Assembly: GCA_905147135.1 (NCBI GenBank)
Contig: LR990041.1
Location: forward strand, 19,219,907 to 19,283,906
Origin: Blastobasis lacticolella
Lineage: Eukaryota > Arthropoda > Insecta > Lepidoptera > Blastobasidae
Reading direction: 5' to 3'
DNA length: 64,000 nucleotides
Under the pieces are notes generated by a model. The model made no database searches and was not told the DNA's origin. It saw only the letters and a program-made list of their open reading frames with translations. Numbering within the stretch: the stretch's first letter is position 1; every line of letters starts with the position of its first letter. Below are positions 10,535 to 19,812 of the stretch, one piece after another. The translations under genes were made by a program, and so were the position numbers.

Positions 10535-10981
10535 TTCAGGGTGGTCATTCCAGAACTATGAACAAAATTTAATTAGCTCGTTGTTTATGGCTTGTGGTTT
10601 ATAGTTTGACCTTAATTAGAGTTTATGGACTCACATAAAAGTCAATAAATTTTACAGCGGATGTCATAATTATCATCACCATAATGCGCCTGATTAAATT
10701 TCCGAGTTACAATTTACAACTGAAAAGGATGTTATGTACTCAATTACTGTTCATGCAAACAAATATTTTTATGATTTGATTTATGATTTATGGTTCACAT
10801 AAAAATAATTACTGCTATTTGTCGATAGAAAAGTAACTGAACTTCAAGGAAAGTAGAAGGGCGTTGAATAATACACGTATATTAACTCAAGTGTTTATTC
10901 TGGTCATGATACATATCGAGAGTAACATATTGTATCAAATGGTTCGCGGTATGAGGCGTATGATTATTTTCGGATTGATAG

Positions 10982-11613
10982 CTAGTGATTCAGCATAAAC
11001 TTCTGAGTATTCTTGGACAATCGGAACCCACAAGTAATCCAGGGGAATGTAACTGATAGATGGCGCCAGGATCCTCTGTAACAAAAATGTGACATTCGAA
11101 TAAGGCTACTAACTTCTGTTTGAGGGATCAAGAATAATTCCACGTAAGTTTTACAGGCAGGTCGTTCCTGAAAGTAAAAAGTAAATCACACACTTTTTCG
11201 AATCAAGATTAAGTCAGTTGAAAAATTTTCGCACACTTACACTTGGACCTTTTCTGTCGGCGTACCAGGTTTAAGTTTCACTATCGAAGCCTTCATCGGT
11301 AGAAGAACATCAGTTCTATGAGTGTTGCTACCTTTTCTGAAAACGGAAAAACGTCAAGATCTCGAAGTTCAGAAACAAACTTCCACGAGTAAAATAAAAG
11401 AACTTACATTTCTTCCATTTTTATGTACAAAAGTCCGGATGCTTCATCAACAACCCACACAGAAACTCCGTCTTTAGTTACAACGCCTGTTTTACCTGAG
11501 TGATAATCAGTGAGAGCTTTTTTCAATATTTTTTCAAGTACCACTGGTCTAACTGCTTTTAAACATTCTTTGGAGACGTTGAATGTCCAATTCAAAGGTT
11601 GGTACACTTCCAT
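10982..11613 (-). pseudogene. Five-exon family, copy B (internal deletion)
   Basis: Exon 1 (11613-11408, 206 bases) and exon 2 (11336-11241) are open and well spliced. Exon 3 (from 11167) starts correctly but hits TGA at 11130-11128 after about a dozen codons, and the Asp-His-Pro block is lost. Exons 4 and 5 are absent. Only a segment matching the optional last exon remains (11075-10982, after acceptor gttacag). The start Met at 11613 is chosen because the upstream part of the frame lies before the predicted transcription start near 11704, and because it gives the 206-base first exon shared with copies B2, C and D. It would encode at most a truncated protein of about 110 residues. Confidence 0.65.
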
Positions 11614-11701
11614 TTTGTTAAATTCTATAGAATCTGGGTGATTTATTATGAGAAAATAATCGGGAATTGGAAACCTCGTATGCGACGGGCTCTCAGGAGT
11701 G

Positions 11702-11736
11702 ACTGAGGTATCGGGAGTTATGTACATTTATATATA
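11702..11736 (-). promoter_or_regulatory. Core promoter of family copy B
   Basis: Minus-strand TATATATAAATG starts at 11736 and TCAGT lies at 11706-11702. The initiator A is 28-32 bases from the TATA box depending on which TATA is counted. It fixes the start codon of copy B downstream of 11704. Confidence 0.55.
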
Positions 11737-12542
11737 ATTCTAATATATCTCGCGATGATTAATATTGTGCTTGCGCTTTAGTAATAATACCATTGTGTGA
11801 CTAACATATAAGACTAAGCATGTAAACATACAAGTAAATCCCTGTGTAATCAGTTTTTCAGAGGTCGCGACCTGCACGGATAAAATTGATTGAAAAATCC
11901 CAATACAATTGTTGTATAACTTGAGATTTTTTAATGTCTCACGCTACATATCGACGGTACTTTGATAAAACCTCGTATCTCTCTTTTAAAATGCATAGAA
12001 GATAAGAAGTTTTACCAAAGTACCGTCGATATGTTGGACGTGTGCTTGGCGCGAGACACTGCCGTATCTCCGGATCATTTTTTTCCCTATGAACTGGTGA
12101 CAGAATCTTGAATTTGGAAGCTTCTTAGTAAAACGATCAGAATAGTTTCATAAAACTTTATTGAAAATCATAAATAATATATTAGACTAACCGATAATAC
12201 CTCGTATATTAACTTAGTGTTTATTCTTGTTATCGTTCATGTCGAGTGTAAAGTATTGTCTCAAATACTTCGTGGTATGAGACGTGCGATTATCTTTGGA
12301 TTGATAACTAATGATTCTACCTAAACGTTTAAGTAGGACTTTTGGACGTCCGAAAACCACAAGCAATCCAGGGGTATGTTAATAGTTGATCGCACCGGGT
12401 TCCTCTGTAACAGAAATGTAACATTTGAATAAGGCCATAAGCGTCTCTATTTTAGAAATGGAAAGTAATCCAAATCAATTATCACTTCCGTACTTTGAAT
12501 AAAAGGACAAATTGTAAAAAATGGCGTAAAAAAATTTACAAC
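11737..12542. other. Diverged copy of the intergenic repeat, interrupted by a hairpin element
   Basis: Short blocks match the left part of the 430-bp repeat: 'aatccctgt', 'ggtcgcgacct' near 11868-11880, and 'cagaatcttgaa' plus 'cttagtaaaacgatcag' near 12110-12140. They are split by the hairpin at 11947-12033. A minus-strand AATAAA lies at 12157-12162. A block from 12404 downwards matches the optional sixth exon of the family, after acceptor tctgttacag, and would belong to copy B2. Confidence 0.6.
11947..12033. repeat. Hairpin/foldback element
   Basis: Two 25-base arms (11947-11971 and 12009-12033, one mismatch) are separated by a 37-base loop. Weaker pairing continues outward ('gtctcacgc' against 'gcgcgagac'). 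It lies inside a diverged copy of the intergenic repeat and so looks like an insertion. Confidence 0.75.
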
Positions 12543-13476
12543 TTACTCAGGTGGAACCACACGGTTGAAGCACGTCATCTCCCATTGGTCGTAAGAAACT
12601 TTCGTCACGACAGTAACTGTGTCACTTGTATGCGCAGACTGGACGAATATTTCCCGAGGTCTGAAAAATGTACAAAAATCCAAATTATTGAAAAGAACTC
12701 GTCCAGTAATCACCAGCTGGTCTAATGATTATTGATGATATTCACACTCACATTAGGTCTTTGTGAGTTCTGTATATTGTTTCAATGGCGTAATTGTAGA
12801 CTTCCTCCCCCGTAATGCCCTTTGCCTCGAAAATTCTACGAAAGAAATTTCAAGTTAAAATATTTAAGTCTTCTCCACATAAAAGACTAAATATCTACGC
12901 TAAAGTTTAGATTAATCGCTCACTCTTCAAGGGCTGGCGCTGCCGTCAAAATTTTGAAGTGATTGGATCTTGATTGAAACCAGTCGGAAAATGGGTGGTG
13001 CTGTGTTAGTCTTACAGGTAGATCGTACCTGAAAGTAAAAAGTGAATCAGACACTTGCACTCGTATTTGAGTCGTTCAATCAATTAAATTTCTGCATTCT
13101 TACACTGAGACCTTCTTTGTGGGCATTCCGTGTTCAAATTTCAGTATTTAAGCCCTCATCGGAAATAGAACATCACTCCTCCAAATTGTGTTATCTTTTC
13201 TGAAAACGGAAAATTGTCAAGATTACGAAGTCGAAAAAATAAATTTCAATGAATGAAATATAAATCTTACATTTTTGCCATCCTTGCAAACAAAAGTCCG
13301 AATCCTTCATCAATAACCAACGCTGAAACTCCATTTCTAATTACAATGTCTCTTTGGCCTAATTGATCATCGTCGGGAGCTTGTTTCAACAATTCCTCAA
13401 TTACCACTGGTCCAACTGCTTTCGACCATTCCTTGGATATGTTGAAGATCCAATTCAGAGGTTGGTACACTTCCAT
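12543..13476 (-). pseudogene. Five-exon family, copy B2 (premature stop in exon 2)
   Basis: All five exons are present with GT/AG borders: 13476-13271, 13199-13104, 13028-12924, 12835-12752 and 12660-12543. Exon lengths 206, 105, 84 and 118 equal those of copy C. Exon 2 is 96 bases, as in copy B. Exon 2 carries an in-frame TAA at 13150-13148 where copy B has a serine codon, so translation would stop at about residue 85. The exon 4 acceptor is TAG rather than CAG. The final stop is the conserved purine-AG-TAA. The AATAAA at 12162-12157 and a sixth-exon-like block from 12404 suggest an alternative 3' end. Confidence 0.7.
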
Positions 13477-13735
13477 TGTATTCAATTATGTTGAATACTT
13501 CAATCTATTTCAAGAGCAGGGAAATTTTTATTTCGTAATCTGGGTGGATTATTACAAAGCTCTGTACTCGATGGATTTCCAGCACTGACTGAGTTTCCGG
13601 TAATTATTTTCACTCTTTAACACTTCGATCACAATTCCCGTGATGATTAATATTGTACTCGCGCGTTAGTGACGATATCGTTGTAAAAGGAACGTACGAT
13701 GACTAATTCCAAACTGGTCACTAAGAGCCAAGCAA

Positions 13736-14165
13736 TTTGTTTACTAATTCACCGACAGAGTTATCGAAACTTGATAAGACTAAAGATACAAGGAAAAATC
13801 CCTGTAATCAGTTATTCGAAGAAAGGTCGCGACCTAAACTGATTACAGAATCTTGAAGGTTTTGAGAATTTCTTAGTAAAACAATCAGAAACTTTATTGA
13901 ATCCAACAGGTTTGAATGCAATTAATGCTGTAAAGCAGAAAAGAGTAGGAGTTACGGATTATTTATTATGTGAAGCGTTCCACTTCTTCACGTAACAGGA
14001 TAGAGGGAAGGATGGGGATTGAGAAAGGATGGGGAAAGGGCCATCTCAATGGGAGTTTATAGAATATGTGAGAAAATATTCGGGATAGCTCGGGCTGGGA
14101 TTCGAACTCAGAACCTTCCGATTACATGTCGGCTGCTCTACCAATTGAGCTACCCGGTCTATGCC
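13736..14165. repeat. 430-bp direct repeat, copy 2
   Basis: Near-identical partner of 10105-10534. It lies directly upstream (on the minus strand) of copy B2, so the repeated unit is gene plus spacer. A third, partial copy follows at 14226-14319. Confidence 0.9.
14088..14159 (-). tRNA. tRNA-like sequence, second copy
   Basis: Same cloverleaf as at 10457-10528 but with GACCGGG at the 5' end, which pairs better with the 3' CCCGAGC (five of seven positions). A and B boxes are intact. The downstream T-run is only four here. The anticodon position is TGT (threonine). It is part of the duplicated 430-bp unit. Confidence 0.5.
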
Positions 14166-14225
14166 AAATTTCCTTACACTTATTCTATATCCATTGAGCC
14201 ACACCGTCCATCTTACGGTAAGCAT

Positions 14226-14319
14226 TTTTGAATGCAATTAATTCTGTAAAGCAGGAAAGAGTAGGAGTTACGGATTATTTATTATGTGAAGCGTTCCACT
14301 TCTTCACGTAACAGGATAA
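14226..14319. repeat. Partial third copy of the 430-bp repeat
   Basis: About 94 bases match the middle of the 430-bp repeat (10278-10372) with few changes. It abuts the 3' end of family copy D. Confidence 0.8.
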
Positions 14320-14524
14320 ATCGAAACAGGTAAAACAATATAAAACTTTATTGAAAATCATAACAATTATATTAGCGTCTTCTGAACAATGGGCTTCGCT
14401 TCAAGGGTTGTACTATGTTTCGATTGCACCAAGAATGCCTGTAACGGAAAAATGATATCAAAATCTAGCTGGAAAGTGCGCAACAAGAAAATTACAAGAT
14501 TAGAAACTTTGAAACATCAGAAAC

Positions 14525-15405
14525 TTACTGAGGTTTAATCAGACGATGAGCATACACAATATTCCATTCAGCCTCAGTAATCTTCTCCACCGATACGCAA
14601 GTATCTGATGTAGCTTGGACGAATTGTTGAGGTCTGAAAAATTTCCAAAAGTTTAACACCAAATTGATAACGCAAAATTTATTTTTCAATAACTATTACT
14701 TACACTAAGCCCTTGGGATTTCTATACGTTATCAGACAGGTGTAGTTGTGCGCATCCTCGCCTGTTACATCCATCCGCCGTAGAATGCTGTAAAAACAGT
14801 TTGGGGTAAGTCTCTTCTACATACAACGGAAAATATCGCTGACGTAGGACTTACTTATGAAGATTTGGTGTAGCAATCGCAATTTTGTGACCAGTGGATC
14901 CAAACAGTCTCGAAATCGGGTGATCGAATGTTAGATCCTCAGAGAGAAATAGCCTGGAAAAAAAAATTGGTTGTACTTTCTTCAGTCCAAGTTTAGGTTA
15001 GTTCAAAATATTTGTATTTTTGGTACTTACTCTGAATTCTTCTCAAGTAGAGAAGATCCGTCAGGTTGAAACTTGGACATCGAAATTTTTACCGGCAGAA
15101 ACAAGTCGATGTAGCGGGTGTACTCATCACTCCTGAAAACGGAAAAATTGTGACAATTGGTTCGAAAAAAGATCTTTCGTAAGTGAGAGCTAAACTTACT
15201 CACGTTCTATCCTCTCTAAAGTGTACATCGGCCAGCCCCCTGTGATCAACGCTGATATATCGTTAATAGTTATCACGACTCTCTGGCCAAATGGATGCTC
15301 CCTGATGCCTTTTCTCACTAGTTTTGTAATGACTAATCGTTCAGTTTCCACCGGCCATTCTTTGGGCACTTGGACGTCACAAAGTATCAATTTATATTCG
15401 CTCAT
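14525..15405 (-). CDS. Five-exon family, copy D (intact), function unknown
   Basis: Exons on the minus strand: 15405-15200, 15132-15031, 14953-14855, 14787-14704 and 14633-14525, all with GT/AG borders and all entered in the same phase, giving about 199 residues without a stop. I do not recognise the family. Exon 1 carries a VPKEWPVETE block and VVITINDIS. Exon 2 has LFLPVKISMSKF. Exon 3 has DHPISRLF and KIAIATPNL. Exon 4 has an ITYR block, and exon 5 has QFVQA. No signal peptide or membrane helix is evident, so a soluble intracellular protein is likely. The fifth exon ends CAG-TAA, which overlaps a GTAAGT donor. Splicing there to an acceptor at 14439 would give a sixth exon (14438-14372) ending at another stop. 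A minus-strand AATAAA lies at 14352-14347. It sits in tandem with copies A, B, B2 and C. Confidence 0.75.
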
Positions 15406-16157
15406 ATCTTAATCTTATAACAATAATTTATTTTTGATAAATAATCAGCACAACACTGAAGCTGGAACGATCTCGCAGTAGCAACTGAGATATCAAAAGT
15501 TTTCGGCACTACTTAATGCTCTTGAAACAGGAAAATATGCGGTGAGAGAGAGGTATCATGTGGTTACATTCGAATAGCAGAAACATTGATCTCAAAATAT
15601 TTATTGGAATTTCTTTCGTCGGCTAGGCAGAGTTCAGTCGGTAGGTTATCTCACGCAGGCGTCAGCTCTGCACACTCTTCCTACAATATGTCTTGCGGTA
15701 GCTTCCCCCACTCTGATTAACAGATCGTACATGATACCTCGTGGCAAGTTGTTTGTAAACATTAATAACTCTCTAAAAATATTTGCGATCTTTTAATTAA
15801 ATAAATTATTCCTGCTATTAATCAGTTCAATTCAATTTTCTCTTGACATAATTTGTTTCAGCTATCAGCTTATTTTTCAGGTTTATTTGAGAATGCTTCT
15901 AAAGAGCAGTGGTGCTCAACTATCGGAAGGATTCCTCGTATGTACAGTACGGTGACTACCATAAGAAGCAGTTGAGATGCAGTCTCGCATCAACTCCGTT
16001 CATATGCGCAGGAGACCAAAAATAGTCTAGTATTTTCAGGTTATGAGCAAAAATTAATAATCACCAAAAGTAACAAATTTTTTTAATTATAACGAAATAA
16101 ATACAGCTCTTTTTTTTATTTTTGAAGAAGTTATATGTAATAAAATAATAAAACAAT
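15406..16157. other. Upstream region of copy D and 3' flank of copy C
   Basis: No gene seen. A minus-strand AATAAA for copy C lies at 16120-16115. TCAGT-like initiators occur upstream of copy D near 15454 and 15487, but I could not find a convincing TATA partner. Confidence 0.5.
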
Positions 16158-17100
16158 TTACTTAGAAGCAATTAGAGTGTCATAACACGTCATTTCCCAT
16201 TGATTGTCAGAAACTTTCTTCACGCGTGCAAGTGGATCATCCTCTGGGATAACCTGGACGAATACTGTTCGAGGTCTGGAAAATCAAAAAAAATTAAAAG
16301 TTAGTGAATGCTTTGTCTAAATTACTAGACCATTTAATAAAAATTAATGGTGTTCATACTCACATTAGTCCTTGGTGAGTTTTGTATGTTGTTTCAAGCG
16401 AATAATTGTTCATTTTCTTGCCCGTGATATTATTTGACTTCAAAATGCTGTGGAAACAATTTCAAGTAAATAAATTCAAGTCTTTTCCATTTCGAAAGAA
16501 GAAAATATGTTCGCTAGAGATTAGATTAAGTGCTTACTTTTTGAGGATTGGCACAGCTATCACAACTTTGTGATTATCGGATTTCAAGTCAAACCAGTTT
16601 GAAAATGGGTGATCCAGAGTCAGTTTTACAAGCAGGCCGTACCTGAAAGTAAAAAGTGAATCAGATAATTGCACGCATTTTTCATTTGTTTCAACCAATT
16701 AAACAATTTCTGAATACTTACACTGGGACTTTTCCTGTAGGACTCATCTTGCGGTTATCAAGCTTTACTATCGAAGCTTTGACCGGAAAAAGCACATCAA
16801 TTCTCCAAGTTTTTTCATCATTCCTGAAAATGGAAAAAATTGAGATCTCCAAGTTTGAAAACTAAATTTTCATGGGTAAACTAAAAAAACTTACACTTCT
16901 TCCATCTTGATCCATAAAAATCCGGATTCACTATTGATAACCGATGCTGAAACTCCATTTATTATCACGACACCCTTTTGTTTTAATTGATGATCGTTGA
17001 GAGCTAACTTCAGCAACTTTTCAATGACTTCCTGTCCAACTTCTTTCGGCCATTCTTCAGATGCTCTGAATTTCGCATTCAAATCTTGGAGTTTCTCCAT
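16158..17100 (-). CDS. Five-exon family, copy C (intact), function unknown
   Basis: Exons on the minus strand: 17100-16895 (206), 16823-16722 (102), 16642-16538 (105), 16447-16364 (84) and 16275-16158 (118 with stop), 204 residues in all, every intron about 70-90 bases with GT/AG ends and phase 2. Conserved blocks line up with copy D: SEEWPKEVGQEVIEKLL in exon 1 with GVVIINGVSASV after it, VLFPVKASIVKL in exon 2, LTLDHPFSNWF and KVVIAVPIL in exon 3, ETTYKTHQGL in exon 4, and RTVFVQV with QWEMTCYDT in exon 5. No known domain is recognised. The stop is again purine-AG-TAA, but here no sixth exon was found. Many short introns are a feature of several bracovirus gene families. Confidence 0.78.
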
Positions 17101-17821
17101 TTTTTTAGACTCTGTAAAACTGTTGCAGCAGCGGAATTCACACTTTGCAAAAATCTGGATGATTTATTATTTGATAATAATTACCGTAACTCTGTGGTTG
17201 TGAGCACGACGGGCTCGCAGGAGGGATTGAAGTGGCAGGAGTTGATTGTTCACTGTGGCTTTAAATTCATGAATCCGGTGATTAATGTAGTGCTTCAACT
17301 TTAACCACAGTGACCACTATACAATGACTAGTAAAGAGTTTTATGGCTACCAACGGAAGCTTGACAATATCAAAGTTCTTCAATAGTTGTTTCAGCGAAC
17401 GAGACTTGGAACTCTCCAACATAAAATGTTTCTACGACTCTGTTTTTCAGGTCAAAATGATTATTATCCTATGCATACTGAAATAATCACTTCAGACCAT
17501 CGGGTCCAGTTGCTAAAGACCTATTCCTTGGCGGACAATAGAATCCCTTCATTAAGTTTTGTCCGTAGGCATTTTTCAACAGTGCCATGAATAATACACT
17601 GGAAATTAGTCATATCCATCACGCAGGATAATCAAGAATAACCTACATGAAAACAACTCCTAATAAGGATGTCGAACCAGGGAAATTGATAGTTACAATA
17701 AACCACAATGATGACTCATTACTGGTGACTTTAAACATTAATTCCATCGATTTATGTATGTATTTATTCATGGCTAGGAATTAATCATCATTGTATCATA
17801 CTTCACGGGTGGGGTGAACAA
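17101..17821. other. Intergenic between copy C and the DxE gene
   Basis: No gene seen. A block around 17270-17300 resembles the region upstream of copies B and B2 ('gattaatattgtgctt'), so a promoter-distal element may be shared across the family. Small open frames here have no recognisable content. Confidence 0.5.
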
Positions 17822-17855
17822 TATAAGAACGCTTGCTATTGAAAGCTTTATCAGT
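17822..17855 (+). promoter_or_regulatory. Core promoter of the DxE-motif gene
   Basis: TATAAGAA begins at 17822 and TCAGT lies at 17851-17855, spacing 31 to the initiator A. It shows that the upstream in-frame ATG at 17833 lies before the transcript start, so translation should begin at 17908. Confidence 0.65.
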
Positions 17856-17907
17856 TACTTGCCAGTCTCGTTACGTGTTACTTGGATCAAGTTCACCAGT
17901 GCACAAG

Positions 17908-18606
17908 ATGGAGTTGTTTATTGATTTTGAGGGATTCTACACCGAAAATGATGATTTTATCATAAAAGAACTGGCCGCCATTTCACTGACCGATGGATCG
18001 GATACTCCTGTATTGAAGATGTTCAAGCCACCAGCAGAGTACAGCAACCAAGGCAAGATCTCAGAGACCACAGACTTCTGGCTGAAGACCCATGGAATTG
18101 AATGGAAAGAAGGATCAACCTCCTACACAACTCTGACAGAAATACTAATGGAAATCGTCAAGAACAAAGCGTACCTTTACGTGTTGGGTGAAAGGGAGAA
18201 ACAGTGGCTTGATAAAATCACGGGTCATCAGTCGAAGATCATTGATCTGATGAAGATGCCTTACATTGAATGTCTGGATAGCTTTGATCCGGATGAGATG
18301 TGCTGGTTCAAAGAGAAGCACTCAAGTAGCAGTGACTATGCCTGTGCGTTTGAAACAGTTCAACGCATGAAAAGCTGGTTCGTAAGTTGTTGGGGTCAGA
18401 AACCATCGATGGAGAAGTCACTGCAGCTTTTCTACCAACTTCAGACTCTTACAAAGATGCACCCTGAAGATATCGCTTGGTGCAATCTTGGTGCATGCAA
18501 AAGACGATATCAGCAGGGTCTGGGATATGCTTCCACCTCACATGCAGAAAGATCTAAGGTTCAGAGAATTTTCATGATGTACAGAACACTATATTACCGA
18601 TGGTGA
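17908..18606 (+). CDS. DEDDh exonuclease-like protein of unknown role, C-terminus possibly disrupted
   Basis: From the Met at 17908 the frame gives 232 residues. The N-terminus MELFIDFEGF has the Asp-x-Glu pattern of DEDD-type 3'-5' exonucleases (Exo I motif), followed by FIIKELAAISL, as in a family of uncharacterised arthropod proteins. A TATA/initiator pair excludes the Met at 17833. The N-terminal two thirds look protein-like to about AFETVQRMKSWF (18335-18380). After that the frame looks less natural: other frames carry plausible coding, for example SETIDGEVTAAFLP and, near the end, VWDMLPPHMQ. A GTAAGT at 18381 and an acceptor at about 18443 could also remove a 63-base intron. So frameshift decay or splicing is likely at the C-terminus. 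A polyA signal AATAAA lies at 18705-18710. Assignment to the exonuclease fold is tentative. Confidence 0.6.
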   Translation: MELFIDFEGFYTENDDFIIKELAAISLTDGSDTPVLKMFKPPAEYSNQGKISETTDFWLKTHGIEWKEGSTSYTTLTEILMEIVKNKAYLYVLGEREKQWLDKITGHQSKIIDLMKMPYIECLDSFDPDEMCWFKEKHSSSSDYACAFETVQRMKSWFVSCWGQKPSMEKSLQLFYQLQTLTKMHPEDIAWCNLGACKRRYQQGLGYASTSHAERSKVQRIFMMYRTLYYRW

Positions 18607-19720
18607 CGCTTTTGATGGTCCTAACCCATTGAAGAAAGACTGAAGTAGATGTAGTAGTATTTCCTAAATTATAAGTAAATTGTAAGACACTTAAATGTAT
18701 TTAAAATAAATCATCTAATAAAAATGTTTTTTTTCTCTACCACCATAAGTTCTAATTCATAGAATAGCTTTTAATTTATTTTCTAAAAGGTTATATGTAA
18801 TTAATTAGCAAAACAACGCCCACAGTTTCCTATAGTAGATAAAACAAATCTAGTTCTAGGGATTGTTTCTGCGTAGGCGAGAATAAATGAATGGTGAAAA
18901 GCTTCTAGACATAAAGAACCCTTCACGACTATGTGTTGAATTAGCAAACATTCGTATTGATTTATTTTGATGTTTAATAACGGATGAAGCTTTAGCACTA
19001 TCAAAGTTTTTTGACCCTTGTTATAACCTTAAACACTACAATAACAATTAGGTACCTTCTAAAGCCTAAAATAGTTTTTAATTAATTTACTAACTTTGAA
19101 CAAGTGGTATGTCCTGACCTTAACACCCACTATGCTAAACTTAGATTGTTCATAAACAATCGAATCAATTAAGATAATTACAGTTACGTGTGAGTAATAA
19201 ATTAAACTGGAAAAATGAGTATAAAGGCCTGCTACCATACTATCGTAATCTATTTGTACAAAGCTGTCGGCGAGTAATTAGCTGTTGCTGAATCAAACGT
19301 GCGTTGATGAGTTAATTCAATAATTACGTAATCTATAGACAACTATGGATTATACTTGAAATTTATCAACAAAGAAGTGTTTAAAGTTTTATGTTTTTAC
19401 AGGAAAATGGAGAAGTTCAATGTCATTTTAATTGGGGGATAGATATACAAAAATAGTATCTCCAATTTAGGCTCAAAAATTGCATGTTTGAAAACAATTT
19501 GAATGAAATACTAATTATATTAATGAAATGAGGTTAATAAACAGAAGTTCAGTAGCTTCGATTGTGAATTTACTGTTTACAAACAAGTAGCTAAAAGTAA
19601 ACACCACCTACGTTAATTAAGTGAATGACCATCACACGAAACGTAGCAGTGGGTGAACGCACACATTAATTTAAGTTAATGGTCTGATAGGTGCGTAGTT
19701 TGCAGTCGGCATGCAATGGG
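18607..19720. other. Intergenic, no gene seen
   Basis: 3' flank of the DxE gene with its AATAAA at 18705, then AT-rich DNA up to the promoter of PTP copy 3. Confidence 0.5.
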
Positions 19721-19755
19721 TATATAAGTCCAAGCCCTGTAAAATGGAAGTTAGT
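19721..19755 (+). promoter_or_regulatory. Core promoter of PTP copy 3
   Basis: TATATAAG begins at 19721 and an initiator-like TTAGT lies at 19751-19755, spacing 32. The predicted leader to the ATG at 19813 is about 60 bases. Confidence 0.6.
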
Positions 19756-19812
19756 CTGAAAGAACTATTGTCTAGATATCAACAGCAGTGAGTGTTAATT
19801 TAGTTTGAAAAA

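Noticed and set aside
17833..17907. Upstream Met of the DxE gene
   Set aside because: It lies before the initiator inferred from the TATA/TCAGT pair, and MELFIDFEGF is the natural N-terminus of the family.
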